Assembly (NCBI GenBank): GCA_012799495.1
Contig: JAAZLD010000436.1
Span: forward strand, 1 to 8,966
Reading direction: 5' to 3'
Origin: Desulfitobacterium sp.
GTDB lineage: Bacteria > Bacillota > Desulfitobacteriia > Desulfitobacteriales > Desulfitobacteriaceae
Length of the DNA: 8,966 bases
The notes under the pieces are model-generated. The model did no database searches. It worked only from the letters and a program-made list of their open reading frames with translations, and was not told the DNA's origin. Positions 1-5,250 of this stretch are shown here, piece by piece. Each line of letters starts with the position of its first letter. The stretch's first letter is position 1. A program made the position numbers and the translations under genes.

Positions 1-85
1 ATATTCACCCGTTGCCAGGGCAATGTCCAACCCCTTAGCACACAGGCATCGAGAAGGTTTTCATCATCCACAGAAACAAACGAGT
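1..85 (-). ncRNA. Candidate structured RNA (possibly 6S RNA), 5' part, runs off the left edge
   Basis: A near-consensus minus-strand promoter (TTGACT, 17 bp, TATAAT) points here and would start a transcript near position 85. The stretch it enters is about 52 percent G+C over positions 1-60, clearly above the surrounding AT-rich spacer, as expected for a structured RNA in an AT-rich genome. No ribosome binding site precedes any start codon; the only frame open to the edge starts at a GTG without a Shine-Dalgarno and encodes nothing I recognise. A short hairpin (CCC-N7-GGG) is visible. A 6S RNA gene lies in the aspS-rarA-cymR neighbourhood of Bacillus subtilis, as I recall, which makes 6S RNA the leading guess beside cymR. 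That identity is inference: I see no diagnostic 6S sequence and only part of the gene is present. It could instead be another small RNA or the leader of an upstream gene. Confidence 0.3.
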
Positions 86-91
86 TGATTT

Positions 92-120
92 ATTATACCT
101 AATCTTAGAGGTAGAGTCAA
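92..120 (-). promoter_or_regulatory. Sigma-A-type promoter reading leftward
   Basis: On the minus strand, TTGACT (120-115) is separated by exactly 17 bp from a perfect TATAAT (97-92). It is back-to-back with the cymR promoter and drives whatever lies to the left. Confidence 0.7.
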
Positions 121-159
121 TATTTGGTGAAAGAAAAAGTTTCAGGAAAAGTTTTAAAT

Positions 160-204
160 TTGACAAAGAACTAACTTCGTATTACATTGATATTAAACCA
201 ATAT
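160..204 (+). promoter_or_regulatory. cymR promoter with an adjacent palindrome
   Basis: TTGACA (160-165), a 17-bp spacer and TACATT (183-188) form a good housekeeping promoter, with an expected start near 195. Directly after the -10 lies the dyad ATATT-AAACC-AATAT (190-204), which covers the predicted transcription start. That is where a repressor such as CymR could bind to control its own gene. Autoregulation is inference. Confidence 0.6.
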
Positions 205-230
205 GAATTATATGTTTGGAGTGTTATTTT

Positions 231-671
231 ATGAAAATATCCACAAAAGGTAGATATGGACTCAGGGCTTTGGTGGACTTAGCTGTCTATTCTTCCGGAG
301 AACATGTGCCCCTTTCTCATATAGCTGAACGTCAAAATATCTCGGAAAACTATTTGGAGCAGGTTTTTTCCGCTTTACGGAAGGCGGGGATTATCAATAG
401 TGTCAAAGGAGCTCAAGGGGGTTATGTTCTAGCTAAAAAAGCCTCAGATATTACAGTAGGTAGGATTCTAAGGATTTTAGAAGGAGAACTATCTGTAGCT
501 AATGAAGAATTGAGTAGTGATGGGGTAACTATTCAAGAATGTATTCAAGTAAAAGTTTGGGATGAAATCAATACTCGGATCAATGACTTTGTAGACTCTT
601 TGACTTTACAAGACTTAGTACAGGAATATGCTGATATGACTGCTGAAAGTGCTCTGATGTACTATATTTAG
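231..671 (+). CDS. cymR: CymR-like Rrf2-family transcriptional repressor of cysteine metabolism
   Basis: This 146-residue protein has the hallmark Rrf2 N-terminus MKISTKGRYGLRAL, a winged helix-turn-helix at about residues 27-68 (SENYLEQVFSALRKAG recognition region, then the wing KGAQGGYVLAK) and a helical tail. It has a single cysteine (C104), so it lacks the three-Cys iron-sulfur ligand set of IscR and fits CymR instead. The C-terminus, ALMYYI, resembles the B. subtilis CymR ending MFYI. In Bacillus and Staphylococcus, CymR represses cysteine and sulfur genes in complex with CysK, and cysK lies 2.1 kb downstream here. I chose ATG 231 over the in-frame TTG at 216 because GGAG at 218-221 sits 9 nt before it and Rrf2 proteins start at MKIS. 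Its own promoter and a strong terminator make it a single-gene unit; the usual iscS/mnmA neighbours are absent. Family is certain; the CymR subtype is likely. Confidence 0.88.
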   Translation: MKISTKGRYGLRALVDLAVYSSGEHVPLSHIAERQNISENYLEQVFSALRKAGIINSVKGAQGGYVLAKKASDITVGRILRILEGELSVANEELSSDGVTIQECIQVKVWDEINTRINDFVDSLTLQDLVQEYADMTAESALMYYI

Positions 672-734
672 AAAAACTATTTAAGAATGAATATTATATT
701 AATAATGAGTACTTTATTAAGTGGAAAGGAATCT

Positions 735-777
735 AACCTATAAGATAGGCGATAAAGCCTATCTTATAGGTTTTTTT
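735..777 (+). terminator. Strong intrinsic terminator of cymR
   Basis: A perfect 16-bp stem (735-750 with 757-772) closes a 6-nt GATAAA loop and runs into seven T residues (771-777). It sits 64 nt after the cymR stop codon. Confidence 0.93.
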
Positions 778-938
778 GATCTCTTGATTTTGGTTTTTCA
801 CTTTTCATTTTTCTATTTTTTCTTTTTCAGTGTTTTATCTAGTTCTGGTTTTTGCCTAGCGTAAGTCCTTCTATATCTTCTCTGTACTTTTCTGTTCAAG
901 TATAGTAAGGTAGATTCTGCAAAAATATATAATAGATA
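778..938. other. Gene-free pyrimidine-rich spacer between cymR and metY
   Basis: No open frame with a ribosome binding site is visible on either strand. Positions 781-850 are strongly T-rich on the plus strand, with runs of four to six T separated by CA or CT at roughly 7-nt intervals. I see no riboswitch, T-box or repeat that I can name. Confidence 0.5.
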
Positions 939-967
939 TTGACAAAGGGTACAAAAACCTATAAAAT
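939..967 (+). promoter_or_regulatory. metY promoter
   Basis: TTGACA (939-944), 17 bp, TAAAAT (962-967). The same -35, spacing and -10 hexamers recur before cysK, which suggests the two genes are expressed alike. The untranslated leader would be about 110 nt and shows no S-box (SAM riboswitch) or T-box motifs. Confidence 0.7.
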
Positions 968-979
968 CTCTTCAAAAGC

Positions 980-1007
980 ATAGTAAACATATTAAAATAC
1001 TATAGTA
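980..1007 (+). promoter_or_regulatory. Candidate operator palindromes in the metY leader
   Basis: ATAGTA (980-985) and TACTAT (998-1003) form an inverted repeat with a 12-bp gap. The right arm is also part of a perfect 10-bp palindrome, TACTATAGTA (998-1007). The site lies 13 nt after the -10 box, close to the transcription start, where a repressor would block transcription. CymR is the obvious candidate regulator, but that is inference. Confidence 0.35.
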
Positions 1008-1086
1008 ACTTCTTAGGATAGGATATTTGAAAAGGTTTCTGACTTAGTATTAAAGCAACCTCTAACGGGATAAAGGAGAGATTTTT

Positions 1087-2379
1087 GTGAGAGAGAAAAA
1101 ACTAGGATTTGAAACTTTACAAGTTCATGGGGGACAGAAAGTTGACCCTACAACTGGTTCCCGGGCAGTACCCATTTACCAGACCACTTCTTATGTTTTT
1201 GAAAATGCTGACCATGCAGCCAACCTTTTTGATTTAAGTGAGCCTGGAAATATCTATACTCGGATTATGAATCCTACTACTGATGTGTTCGAACAAAGAA
1301 TGGCTGCCTTAGAAGGAGGAGTAGGAGCTCTAGGTGTAGCTTCCGGATCTTCTGCTGTTACTTACGCTATTCTTAATATTGCTGGTGCAGGAGATGAGAT
1401 TGTATCAGCTAGCACTCTTTATGGTGGGACATATAACCTTTTTATGATTACTCTCCCGAAGTTAGGAATTAAGACGGTTCTAGTCAATCCTGATGATCCG
1501 GAGAATTTCCGTAAGGCCATAAATGAAAAAACTAAAGCCATCTTTATAGAAACCATTGGTAACCCAGGGATCAATTTAATCGATATTGAAGCTGTGGCTA
1601 AGATTGCTCATGAAAATGGCTTACCTTTGATTATAGACAATACTTTTGGGACTCCTTATCTTATTCGTCCCATCGAATATGGTGCAGATGTTGTGGTTCA
1701 CTCTGCCACAAAGTTTATCGGTGGTCACGGAACTTCCATCGGTGGTGTTATAGTAGATTCGGGGAAATTTGATTGGGCTGGTAGTGGCCGTTTCCCAGGT
1801 CTTACTGAACCAGATCCAAGCTATAACGGAATCAGATATGCAACAGATATTGGGCCAGCCGCTTATATTATGAAGGCTAGATTACAGCTTTTAAGGGATA
1901 CAGGAGCTGCTCTAAGCCCCTTTAATGCCTTTTTATTATTACAAGGTTTAGAAACTCTTTCCCTTCGGGTTGAAAAACACCTAGCAAATACATGGAAGAT
2001 TGTTGAGTTCTTAAATGAACATCCCCTAGTTTCTTGGGTTAATTATCCTAATTTACAAGGAAATAAGTATTATGATTTGGCTCAAAAATACTTCCCTAAA
2101 GGTGCTGGCTCCATCTTTACCTTTGGTATAAAAGGAGGAGTGGAAGCAGGAAAGAAATTTATTGATAGCTTAGAGATATTCTCTCTCCTAGCCAATGTGG
2201 CAGATGCTAAATCTTTGGTGATTCATCCAGCCAGTACTACCCATTCCCAATTAAGTGAAAAGGATCTTGTGGAAGCTGGAGTTACCCCTGATATGGTTCG
2301 CTTGTCTATAGGTATTGAAGATGTAAATGATCTTATCGATGATTTAGAACAAGCTCTGGAAAAAGCCGCTGAAAATTAA
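1087..2379 (+). CDS. metY: O-acetylhomoserine sulfhydrylase (O-acetylhomoserine aminocarboxypropyltransferase)
   Basis: This cytoplasmic PLP enzyme of the Cys/Met metabolism family joins O-acetyl-L-homoserine and sulfide to give homocysteine and acetate, the direct sulfhydrylation route to methionine; some members also use O-acetylserine. The 430 residues match the long MetY type rather than the roughly 380-residue cystathionine synthases and lyases. Visible motifs: YTRIMNPT (57-64, PLP phosphate contact from the neighbouring subunit), ASGSSA (85-90), Y112 that stacks on PLP, D184 in IIDNTFGTP, the PLP lysine K209 in SATKFIGGHG, the MetY-type ARLQLLRDTGAALSPFNAF stretch (264-282) and the carboxylate-binding arginine R405 in VRLSIGIED. 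The GTG start is supported by AAAGGAG (1072-1078) 8 nt upstream. It has its own promoter and terminator and shares promoter design with cysK. Confidence 0.95.
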   Translation: MREKKLGFETLQVHGGQKVDPTTGSRAVPIYQTTSYVFENADHAANLFDLSEPGNIYTRIMNPTTDVFEQRMAALEGGVGALGVASGSSAVTYAILNIAGAGDEIVSASTLYGGTYNLFMITLPKLGIKTVLVNPDDPENFRKAINEKTKAIFIETIGNPGINLIDIEAVAKIAHENGLPLIIDNTFGTPYLIRPIEYGADVVVHSATKFIGGHGTSIGGVIVDSGKFDWAGSGRFPGLTEPDPSYNGIRYATDIGPAAYIMKARLQLLRDTGAALSPFNAFLLLQGLETLSLRVEKHLANTWKIVEFLNEHPLVSWVNYPNLQGNKYYDLAQKYFPKGAGSIFTFGIKGGVEAGKKFIDSLEIFSLLANVADAKSLVIHPASTTHSQLSEKDLVEAGVTPDMVRLSIGIEDVNDLIDDLEQALEKAAEN

Positions 2380-2401
2380 AATACTTTTTGAAAAAAAGAA
2401 G

Positions 2402-2447
2402 AGACTAAGTTTAGGACAAAGATCTTAAGCTTAGTCTTATTGTTTAG
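2402..2447 (+). terminator. Probable intrinsic terminator of metY
   Basis: AGACTAAG (2402-2409) pairs with CTTAGTCT (2430-2437). With inner pairs including two G-U wobbles the stem reaches 14 bp around an 8-nt loop. The T tract after it (TTATTGTTT) is interrupted, so termination may be weaker than at the other genes. Confidence 0.65.
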
Positions 2448-2678
2448 AGATTCAAGGACTGGCTGGGTAGAGAATAGTTAAAGATATAAATATAAAGATT
2501 TTGCAGGGGTTAGGTTTAGGGTAAGGGTTGGAACTAGGGTAAGGGTTGGAACTAGGGTAAGAGTTTGAAGGTAGGAATTGAAAAGGATTTGATTTAGGGC
2601 AAGGTAGAATTTTGTGAGCTGTGGGTGAGACAGGACAAGATAGGTACTTAAAAATTTTTAAAAGATCATTTTTTAGTA
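2448..2678. other. Gene-free, G-rich and C-poor spacer between metY and cysK
   Basis: No coding frame with a ribosome binding site is visible. The plus strand is rich in G and A with very little C from about 2500 to 2640, unlike the other spacers here. It contains the 18-bp repeat listed separately and further GGG runs near 2597 and 2623. The 14-bp AT palindrome TTAAAAATTTTTAA (2648-2661), about 18 bp upstream of the cysK -35 box, could act as a bent or UP-like element. Confidence 0.5.
2512..2565 (+). repeat. Three tandem 18-bp G-rich units
   Basis: The unit GGAACTAGGGTAAGGGTT is present exactly at 2530-2547, with one change at 2548-2565, and diverged in its first five bases at 2512-2529. 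Five GGG tracts (2519, 2525, 2537, 2543, 2555) are spaced by loops of 3, 9, 3 and 9 nt, enough for an intramolecular G-quadruplex on the plus strand. It lies upstream of the cysK promoter, so it is probably outside the main cysK transcript. Function unknown. Confidence 0.7.
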
Positions 2679-2707
2679 TTGACAGGAAATAAAGAAAGGA
2701 TTAAAAT
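2679..2707 (+). promoter_or_regulatory. cysK promoter
   Basis: TTGACA (2679-2684), 17 bp, TAAAAT (2702-2707), the same hexamers and spacing as metY. The leader contains ATAGTA (2730-2735), also found in the metY leader, and two copies of TTTTATATTAA (2746-2756 and 2776-2786) exactly 30 bp apart. These are possible regulator sites, unproven. Confidence 0.7.
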
Positions 2708-2798
2708 TAAAACAACAAAGTTGATAAGAATAGTAGGAATTGAACTTTTATATTAAAACATTAAAAGAGACTTCATTTTATATTAAGGAGGACGAATT

Positions 2799-3734
2799 AT
2801 GTCTAAGATTGCCAAGAATTTAACGGATCTAATCGGTAATACCCCTTTATTAGAACTCACTAACTATAATAAGGCTAATGAATTAGAAGGAAAAGTTATC
2901 GCTAAGTTGGAGTATTTTAACCCTCTCTCTAGTGTTAAAGATCGGATCGGGTATGCTATGATCAAGGATGCCGAAGAGAAAGGTTTGATCAATAAGGATA
3001 CGGTGATTATTGAGCCTACTAGTGGTAATACAGGAATTGCGTTAGCTTTTGTATCTGCTGCAAAAGGTTATCGCTTGATTTTAACTATGCCTGAGACTAT
3101 GAGTTTGGAAAGACGGAACCTCCTTAAAGCTTTAGGTGCTGAATTAGTTTTAACCCCAGGGCCCGCTGGTATGAAAGGTGCCATTGAAAAGGCGGAAGAA
3201 TTAGCTAAGGAAATCAAGAATTCTTATATTCCCCAACAATTCAATAATCCTGCTAATCCGGAAATTCATCGTCAAACCACTGCTGAGGAAGTGTGGCGGG
3301 ACACTGATGGAGAAGTGGACATTTTCATTGCTGGTGTAGGTACTGGTGGAACAGTAACTGGAGTTGGTGAAGTACTGAAAAAGAAAAAACCAGGGGTGCA
3401 AATAATTGCTGTGGAGCCTGCAGACTCTCCTGTATTATCAGGGGGAAATCCCGGACCCCATAAAATCCAAGGGATTGGTGCGGGTTTTGTACCTGGTGTT
3501 TATAACTCTTCCGTTATAGATGAGGTTTATCCAGTTAAAAATGAGGATGCTTTTGATACCGCTCGCCAACTTTCCAAAACAGAAGGCTTATTAGTTGGTA
3601 TTTCATCAGGTGCATCAGTTTATGCTGCTACCCAAATTGCGAAACGTCCAGAAAATAAAGGGAAAACTATCGTAGTTCTCCTTCCCGATACAGGAGAAAG
3701 ATATCTTTCCACTCCCTTGTTCCAGGAAGGTTAA
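2799..3734 (+). CDS. cysK: Cysteine synthase A (O-acetylserine sulfhydrylase)
   Basis: This cytoplasmic PLP fold-type II enzyme converts O-acetyl-L-serine and sulfide to cysteine and acetate. The 311 residues are the usual CysK length. Visible motifs: the PLP Schiff-base lysine K47 in NPLSSVKDRIG, the substrate loop PTSGNTG (73-79), the PLP phosphate loop GTGGTVTG (181-188), QGIGAGFVP (224-232) and PDTGERYLST (296-305). The ATG has AAGGAGG at 2785-2791, 7 nt upstream. No cysE (serine acetyltransferase) is adjacent, so the acetylserine donor must be made elsewhere. In Bacillus and Staphylococcus, CysK also acts as the sensor partner of CymR; the nearby cymR whose product ends in Ile makes that second role plausible. 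CysK and CysM types are hard to separate by eye, but the motif set fits CysK. Confidence 0.95.
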   Translation: MSKIAKNLTDLIGNTPLLELTNYNKANELEGKVIAKLEYFNPLSSVKDRIGYAMIKDAEEKGLINKDTVIIEPTSGNTGIALAFVSAAKGYRLILTMPETMSLERRNLLKALGAELVLTPGPAGMKGAIEKAEELAKEIKNSYIPQQFNNPANPEIHRQTTAEEVWRDTDGEVDIFIAGVGTGGTVTGVGEVLKKKKPGVQIIAVEPADSPVLSGGNPGPHKIQGIGAGFVPGVYNSSVIDEVYPVKNEDAFDTARQLSKTEGLLVGISSGASVYAATQIAKRPENKGKTIVVLLPDTGERYLSTPLFQEG

Positions 3735-3761
3735 AAACTAACAATATAAAGCTATATTTTG

Positions 3762-3794
3762 AAAGCGAGACAGTTAAATTTGTCTCGCTTTTTT
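3762..3794 (+). terminator. Intrinsic terminator of cysK
   Basis: AAAGCGAGACA (3762-3772) pairs perfectly with TGTCTCGCTTT (3781-3791) around an 8-nt loop, and six T residues follow (3789-3794). An outer arm CAATATAAA (3742-3750) can also pair with TTTATATTG (3792-3800), or form its own small hairpin AATATA-AAGC-TATATT (3743-3758). Confidence 0.92.
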
Positions 3795-3829
3795 ATATTG
3801 TAAGGAAGTTCAAACTATATTGTAAGGAA
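3794..3829 (+). repeat. 14-bp direct repeat after the cysK terminator
   Basis: TATATTGTAAGGAA occurs at 3794-3807 and again at 3816-3829, with a period of 22 bp. The first copy overlaps the tail of the terminator. It is probably a small local duplication. Confidence 0.5.
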
Positions 3830-4005
3830 AGTCTGAAACTGGTAGTCAGGGAACTTAAGTTTGAGAAGGTCTAAGGAGTAAAATAATCGGGGAGAATACT
3901 TAACTATAAAAGAAATATATAAAAAGAAAGTCACCACTGGTGACTTTGGATAGGGTGTGAGAAGATCTCAATTATATATAAGGTAGGAAAGAAGAATGTC
4001 GTTAT
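3830..4005. other. Gene-free spacer with an isolated perfect hairpin
   Basis: No gene is visible between cysK and dedA. At 3927-3947 there is a perfect inverted repeat: AAAGTCAC, a 5-base loop CACTG, then GTGACTTT. On the plus strand no T tract follows. On the minus strand the hairpin is followed by CTTTTTATATATTT, so it has the form of a leftward intrinsic terminator, although no minus-strand gene is seen upstream of it. It could stop antisense transcription into cysK, belong to an unrecognised small RNA, or be an operator. Confidence 0.45.
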
Positions 4006-4033
4006 TTGTATACTAACAGATCTGTGTTAATAT
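4006..4033 (+). promoter_or_regulatory. Weak candidate dedA promoter with a 10-bp palindrome
   Basis: TTGTAT (4006-4011), 16 bp, TAATAT (4028-4033). A perfect palindrome ACAGATCTGT (4016-4025) fills the spacer and could be an operator. A second possibility is the extended -10 TGTTAAAAT at 4058-4066. I cannot decide between them. Confidence 0.3.
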
Positions 4034-4173
4034 AGAGTGAAGGATTTCTTAAGATTATGTTAAAATTTATTTGCTCTAAAGGAAAAAGTAAAATCGCTCA
4101 CGAATTTAATACTGTCTGAAAAGATAATAGTTAATTACTGAGATAAATAGTAAAGTAAATGGAGGATTGAAAT

Positions 4174-4845
4174 TTGGATTTTATTTTATATGTAATCGAT
4201 ATATTTATTAATTTAGATATTTATCTAGGGGATATTATCCAAAAGTTTGGCTTATGGACATATCTGATCCTTTTTATGATTATCTTTGCGGAAACAGGGT
4301 TTGTGGTGACACCATTTTTACCTGGCGACTCCTTGCTTTTTGTAGCCGGAACTTTTGCCGCTTTAGGAGCCCTAGATGTAAAGATTCTCTATTTTCTTCT
4401 CTTAGGAGCGGCTATTATTGGGGACACAGTTAATTATCATATTGGGCAATATATAGGTCCGAAAGTATTCTCTAAGGAGATGCGTTTCTTAAATAAGAAG
4501 AATCTTCTTAAGACCCAGAGCTTTTATGAGAGACATGGAGGAAAGACCATTATTATCGCTCGCTTTATTCCTATAATTCGTACCTTTGCCCCCTTTGTAG
4601 CTGGTGTAGGTTCTATGTCCTATTTGCGTTTTCTCTTTTTTAATGTGACTGGTGCTTTTATCTGGGTTACCGTTGCCCTTTTAGGTGGTTACTTCTTTGG
4701 TAACCTGCCTTTCGTCAGAGATAACTTTACAATAGTGATCTTCGCTATTATTGGAACTTCTTTAATCCCACCTGTTTATGCTTATCTGAAAAGGCAGTGG
4801 GAAATAAGAACCGGGAAAGGTACAGCAGGAAATGAGACTAATTAG
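4174..4845 (+). CDS. DedA-family membrane protein (VTT domain)
   Basis: This 223-residue integral membrane protein belongs to the DedA/VTT (SNARE-associated) family. Bacterial members act at the cytoplasmic membrane in undecaprenyl-phosphate or phospholipid handling and in proton-motive-force homeostasis; which lipid this one moves cannot be told. Signature segments are visible: FAETGFVVTPFLPGDSLLF (38-56), GDTVNYHIGQYIG (83-95) and ARFIPIIRTFAPFVAGVGSM (129-148). The residues known to be essential in E. coli DedA proteins (two acidic, two arginine) correspond to E40, D52, R130 and R136. Hydrophobic segments fall at about 28-48, 52-68, 70-86, 138-175 and 184-204. The TTG start has GGAGG at 4161-4165, 8 nt upstream. 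It is a single-gene unit after a 439-nt spacer, convergent with the dinB-side genes. Confidence 0.92.
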   Translation: MDFILYVIDIFINLDIYLGDIIQKFGLWTYLILFMIIFAETGFVVTPFLPGDSLLFVAGTFAALGALDVKILYFLLLGAAIIGDTVNYHIGQYIGPKVFSKEMRFLNKKNLLKTQSFYERHGGKTIIIARFIPIIRTFAPFVAGVGSMSYLRFLFFNVTGAFIWVTVALLGGYFFGNLPFVRDNFTIVIFAIIGTSLIPPVYAYLKRQWEIRTGKGTAGNETN

Positions 4846-4846
4846 T

Positions 4847-4888
4847 AAAGTCCACGGCTTTCCTCCTTGAGGGGCCGTGGGCTTTTTT
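4847..4888 (+). terminator. Intrinsic terminator of dedA, possibly shared with the opposing gene
   Basis: AAAGTCCACGGC (4847-4858) pairs with GCCGTGGGCTTT (4874-4885) through 12 pairs including one G-U, with an inner CCTC/GAGG helix (4862-4865/4869-4872), and six T residues follow (4883-4888). It begins one base after the dedA stop. On the minus strand the hairpin is followed only by GGACTTTACT, so it may work weakly for the convergent small gene, which has no better terminator of its own. Confidence 0.9.
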
Positions 4889-4950
4889 ATATAAACTGAA
4901 TTTATTAGCCGAATTTTATAGCCTAAATTCCGCAGAGCCTAATTATATGG

Positions 4951-5211
4951 CTAAATTTTATAGAGAAACCACTTGCAGGTATTGAGTTCATATTTTAGCT
5001 CAAAGATTCTTAGTAAATTATTGATAACACTCTGACAGCGAAAAACTAGCATAGGGTTTCCCGCTATTTTTTCTTCTTTGCGGAGTAGAATTCGATCTAT
5101 AACGATTACTACAGAATCCCCTTCAAATTGAACTTTAAATTTCACAGGTCGAGGAAGACCTTCTTCAGTGAAACGAGCAACCATTTCAATTGGCTGCATA
5201 ACCACTTTCAT
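4951..5211 (-). CDS. Small uncharacterised protein encoded next to DNA polymerase IV
   Basis: This 86-residue protein has an excellent translation start: AAGGAGG (5226-5220) 8 nt before the ATG at 5211. There is no signal peptide or membrane segment. It looks beta-rich and slightly basic (14 Lys/Arg against 10 Asp/Glu), with a GLPRPVKFKV stretch (18-27), a VFRCQS motif (56-61) and a C-terminus ELKYELNTCKWFLYKI (71-86) holding one of its two cysteines (C59, C79). I recall similar short proteins beside Y-family polymerase genes in clostridia, and the layout resembles the actinobacterial DUF6504 proteins that sit beside dinB, but this is memory, not a search. It is not YolD-like. It lies 142 bp downstream of dinB on the same strand and may be cotranscribed, which would make it SOS-induced. 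Function unknown; a role in modulating PolIV is a guess from context. Confidence 0.8.
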   Translation of the reverse strand: MKVVMQPIEMVARFTEEGLPRPVKFKVQFEGDSVVIVIDRILLRKEEKIAGNPMLVFRCQSVINNLLRIFELKYELNTCKWFLYKI

Positions 5212-5226
5212 TATTTATTCCTCCTT

Positions 5227-5238
5227 CAGATATATCTG
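5227..5238. promoter_or_regulatory. 12-bp perfect palindrome before the small gene
   Basis: CAGATATATCTG directly abuts the ribosome binding site of the 86-residue protein gene. It could be an operator or an RNA hairpin element affecting translation. It is not a LexA box. Confidence 0.3.
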
Positions 5239-5250
5239 ATATAGATAAGG

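Noticed and set aside
1..79. Minus-strand protein start at a GTG near position 67 open to the left edge
   Set aside because: There is no ribosome binding site, and the 23 or so visible residues match nothing I know; a non-coding RNA fits the base composition better.
216..230. In-frame TTG upstream of cymR as the start codon
   Set aside because: The GGAG at 218-221 would lie inside the coding sequence, and Rrf2 proteins begin at MKIS, encoded from ATG 231.
231..671. IscR or another Fe-S sensing Rrf2 protein
   Set aside because: Only one cysteine is present; the three-cysteine cluster ligand set is missing, and the C-terminus matches CymR.
968..1086. SAM riboswitch (S-box) or T-box in the metY leader
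   Set aside because: No S-box core sequence, no T-box motif and no terminator hairpin are present in the leader.
1087..2379. Cystathionine gamma-synthase or gamma-lyase
   Set aside because: The length of 430 residues and the ARLQLLRDTGAALSPFNAF region are typical of O-acetylhomoserine sulfhydrylase.
2512..2565. CRISPR array or true telomeric repeat
   Set aside because: Units are 18 bp and contiguous without unique spacers, and the TTAGGG-like words are only part of a longer unit in an internal spacer.
3201..3401. Minus-strand open frame of 66 codons inside cysK
   Set aside because: It lies wholly within the well-supported cysK gene, has no convincing RBS and no recognisable protein features.
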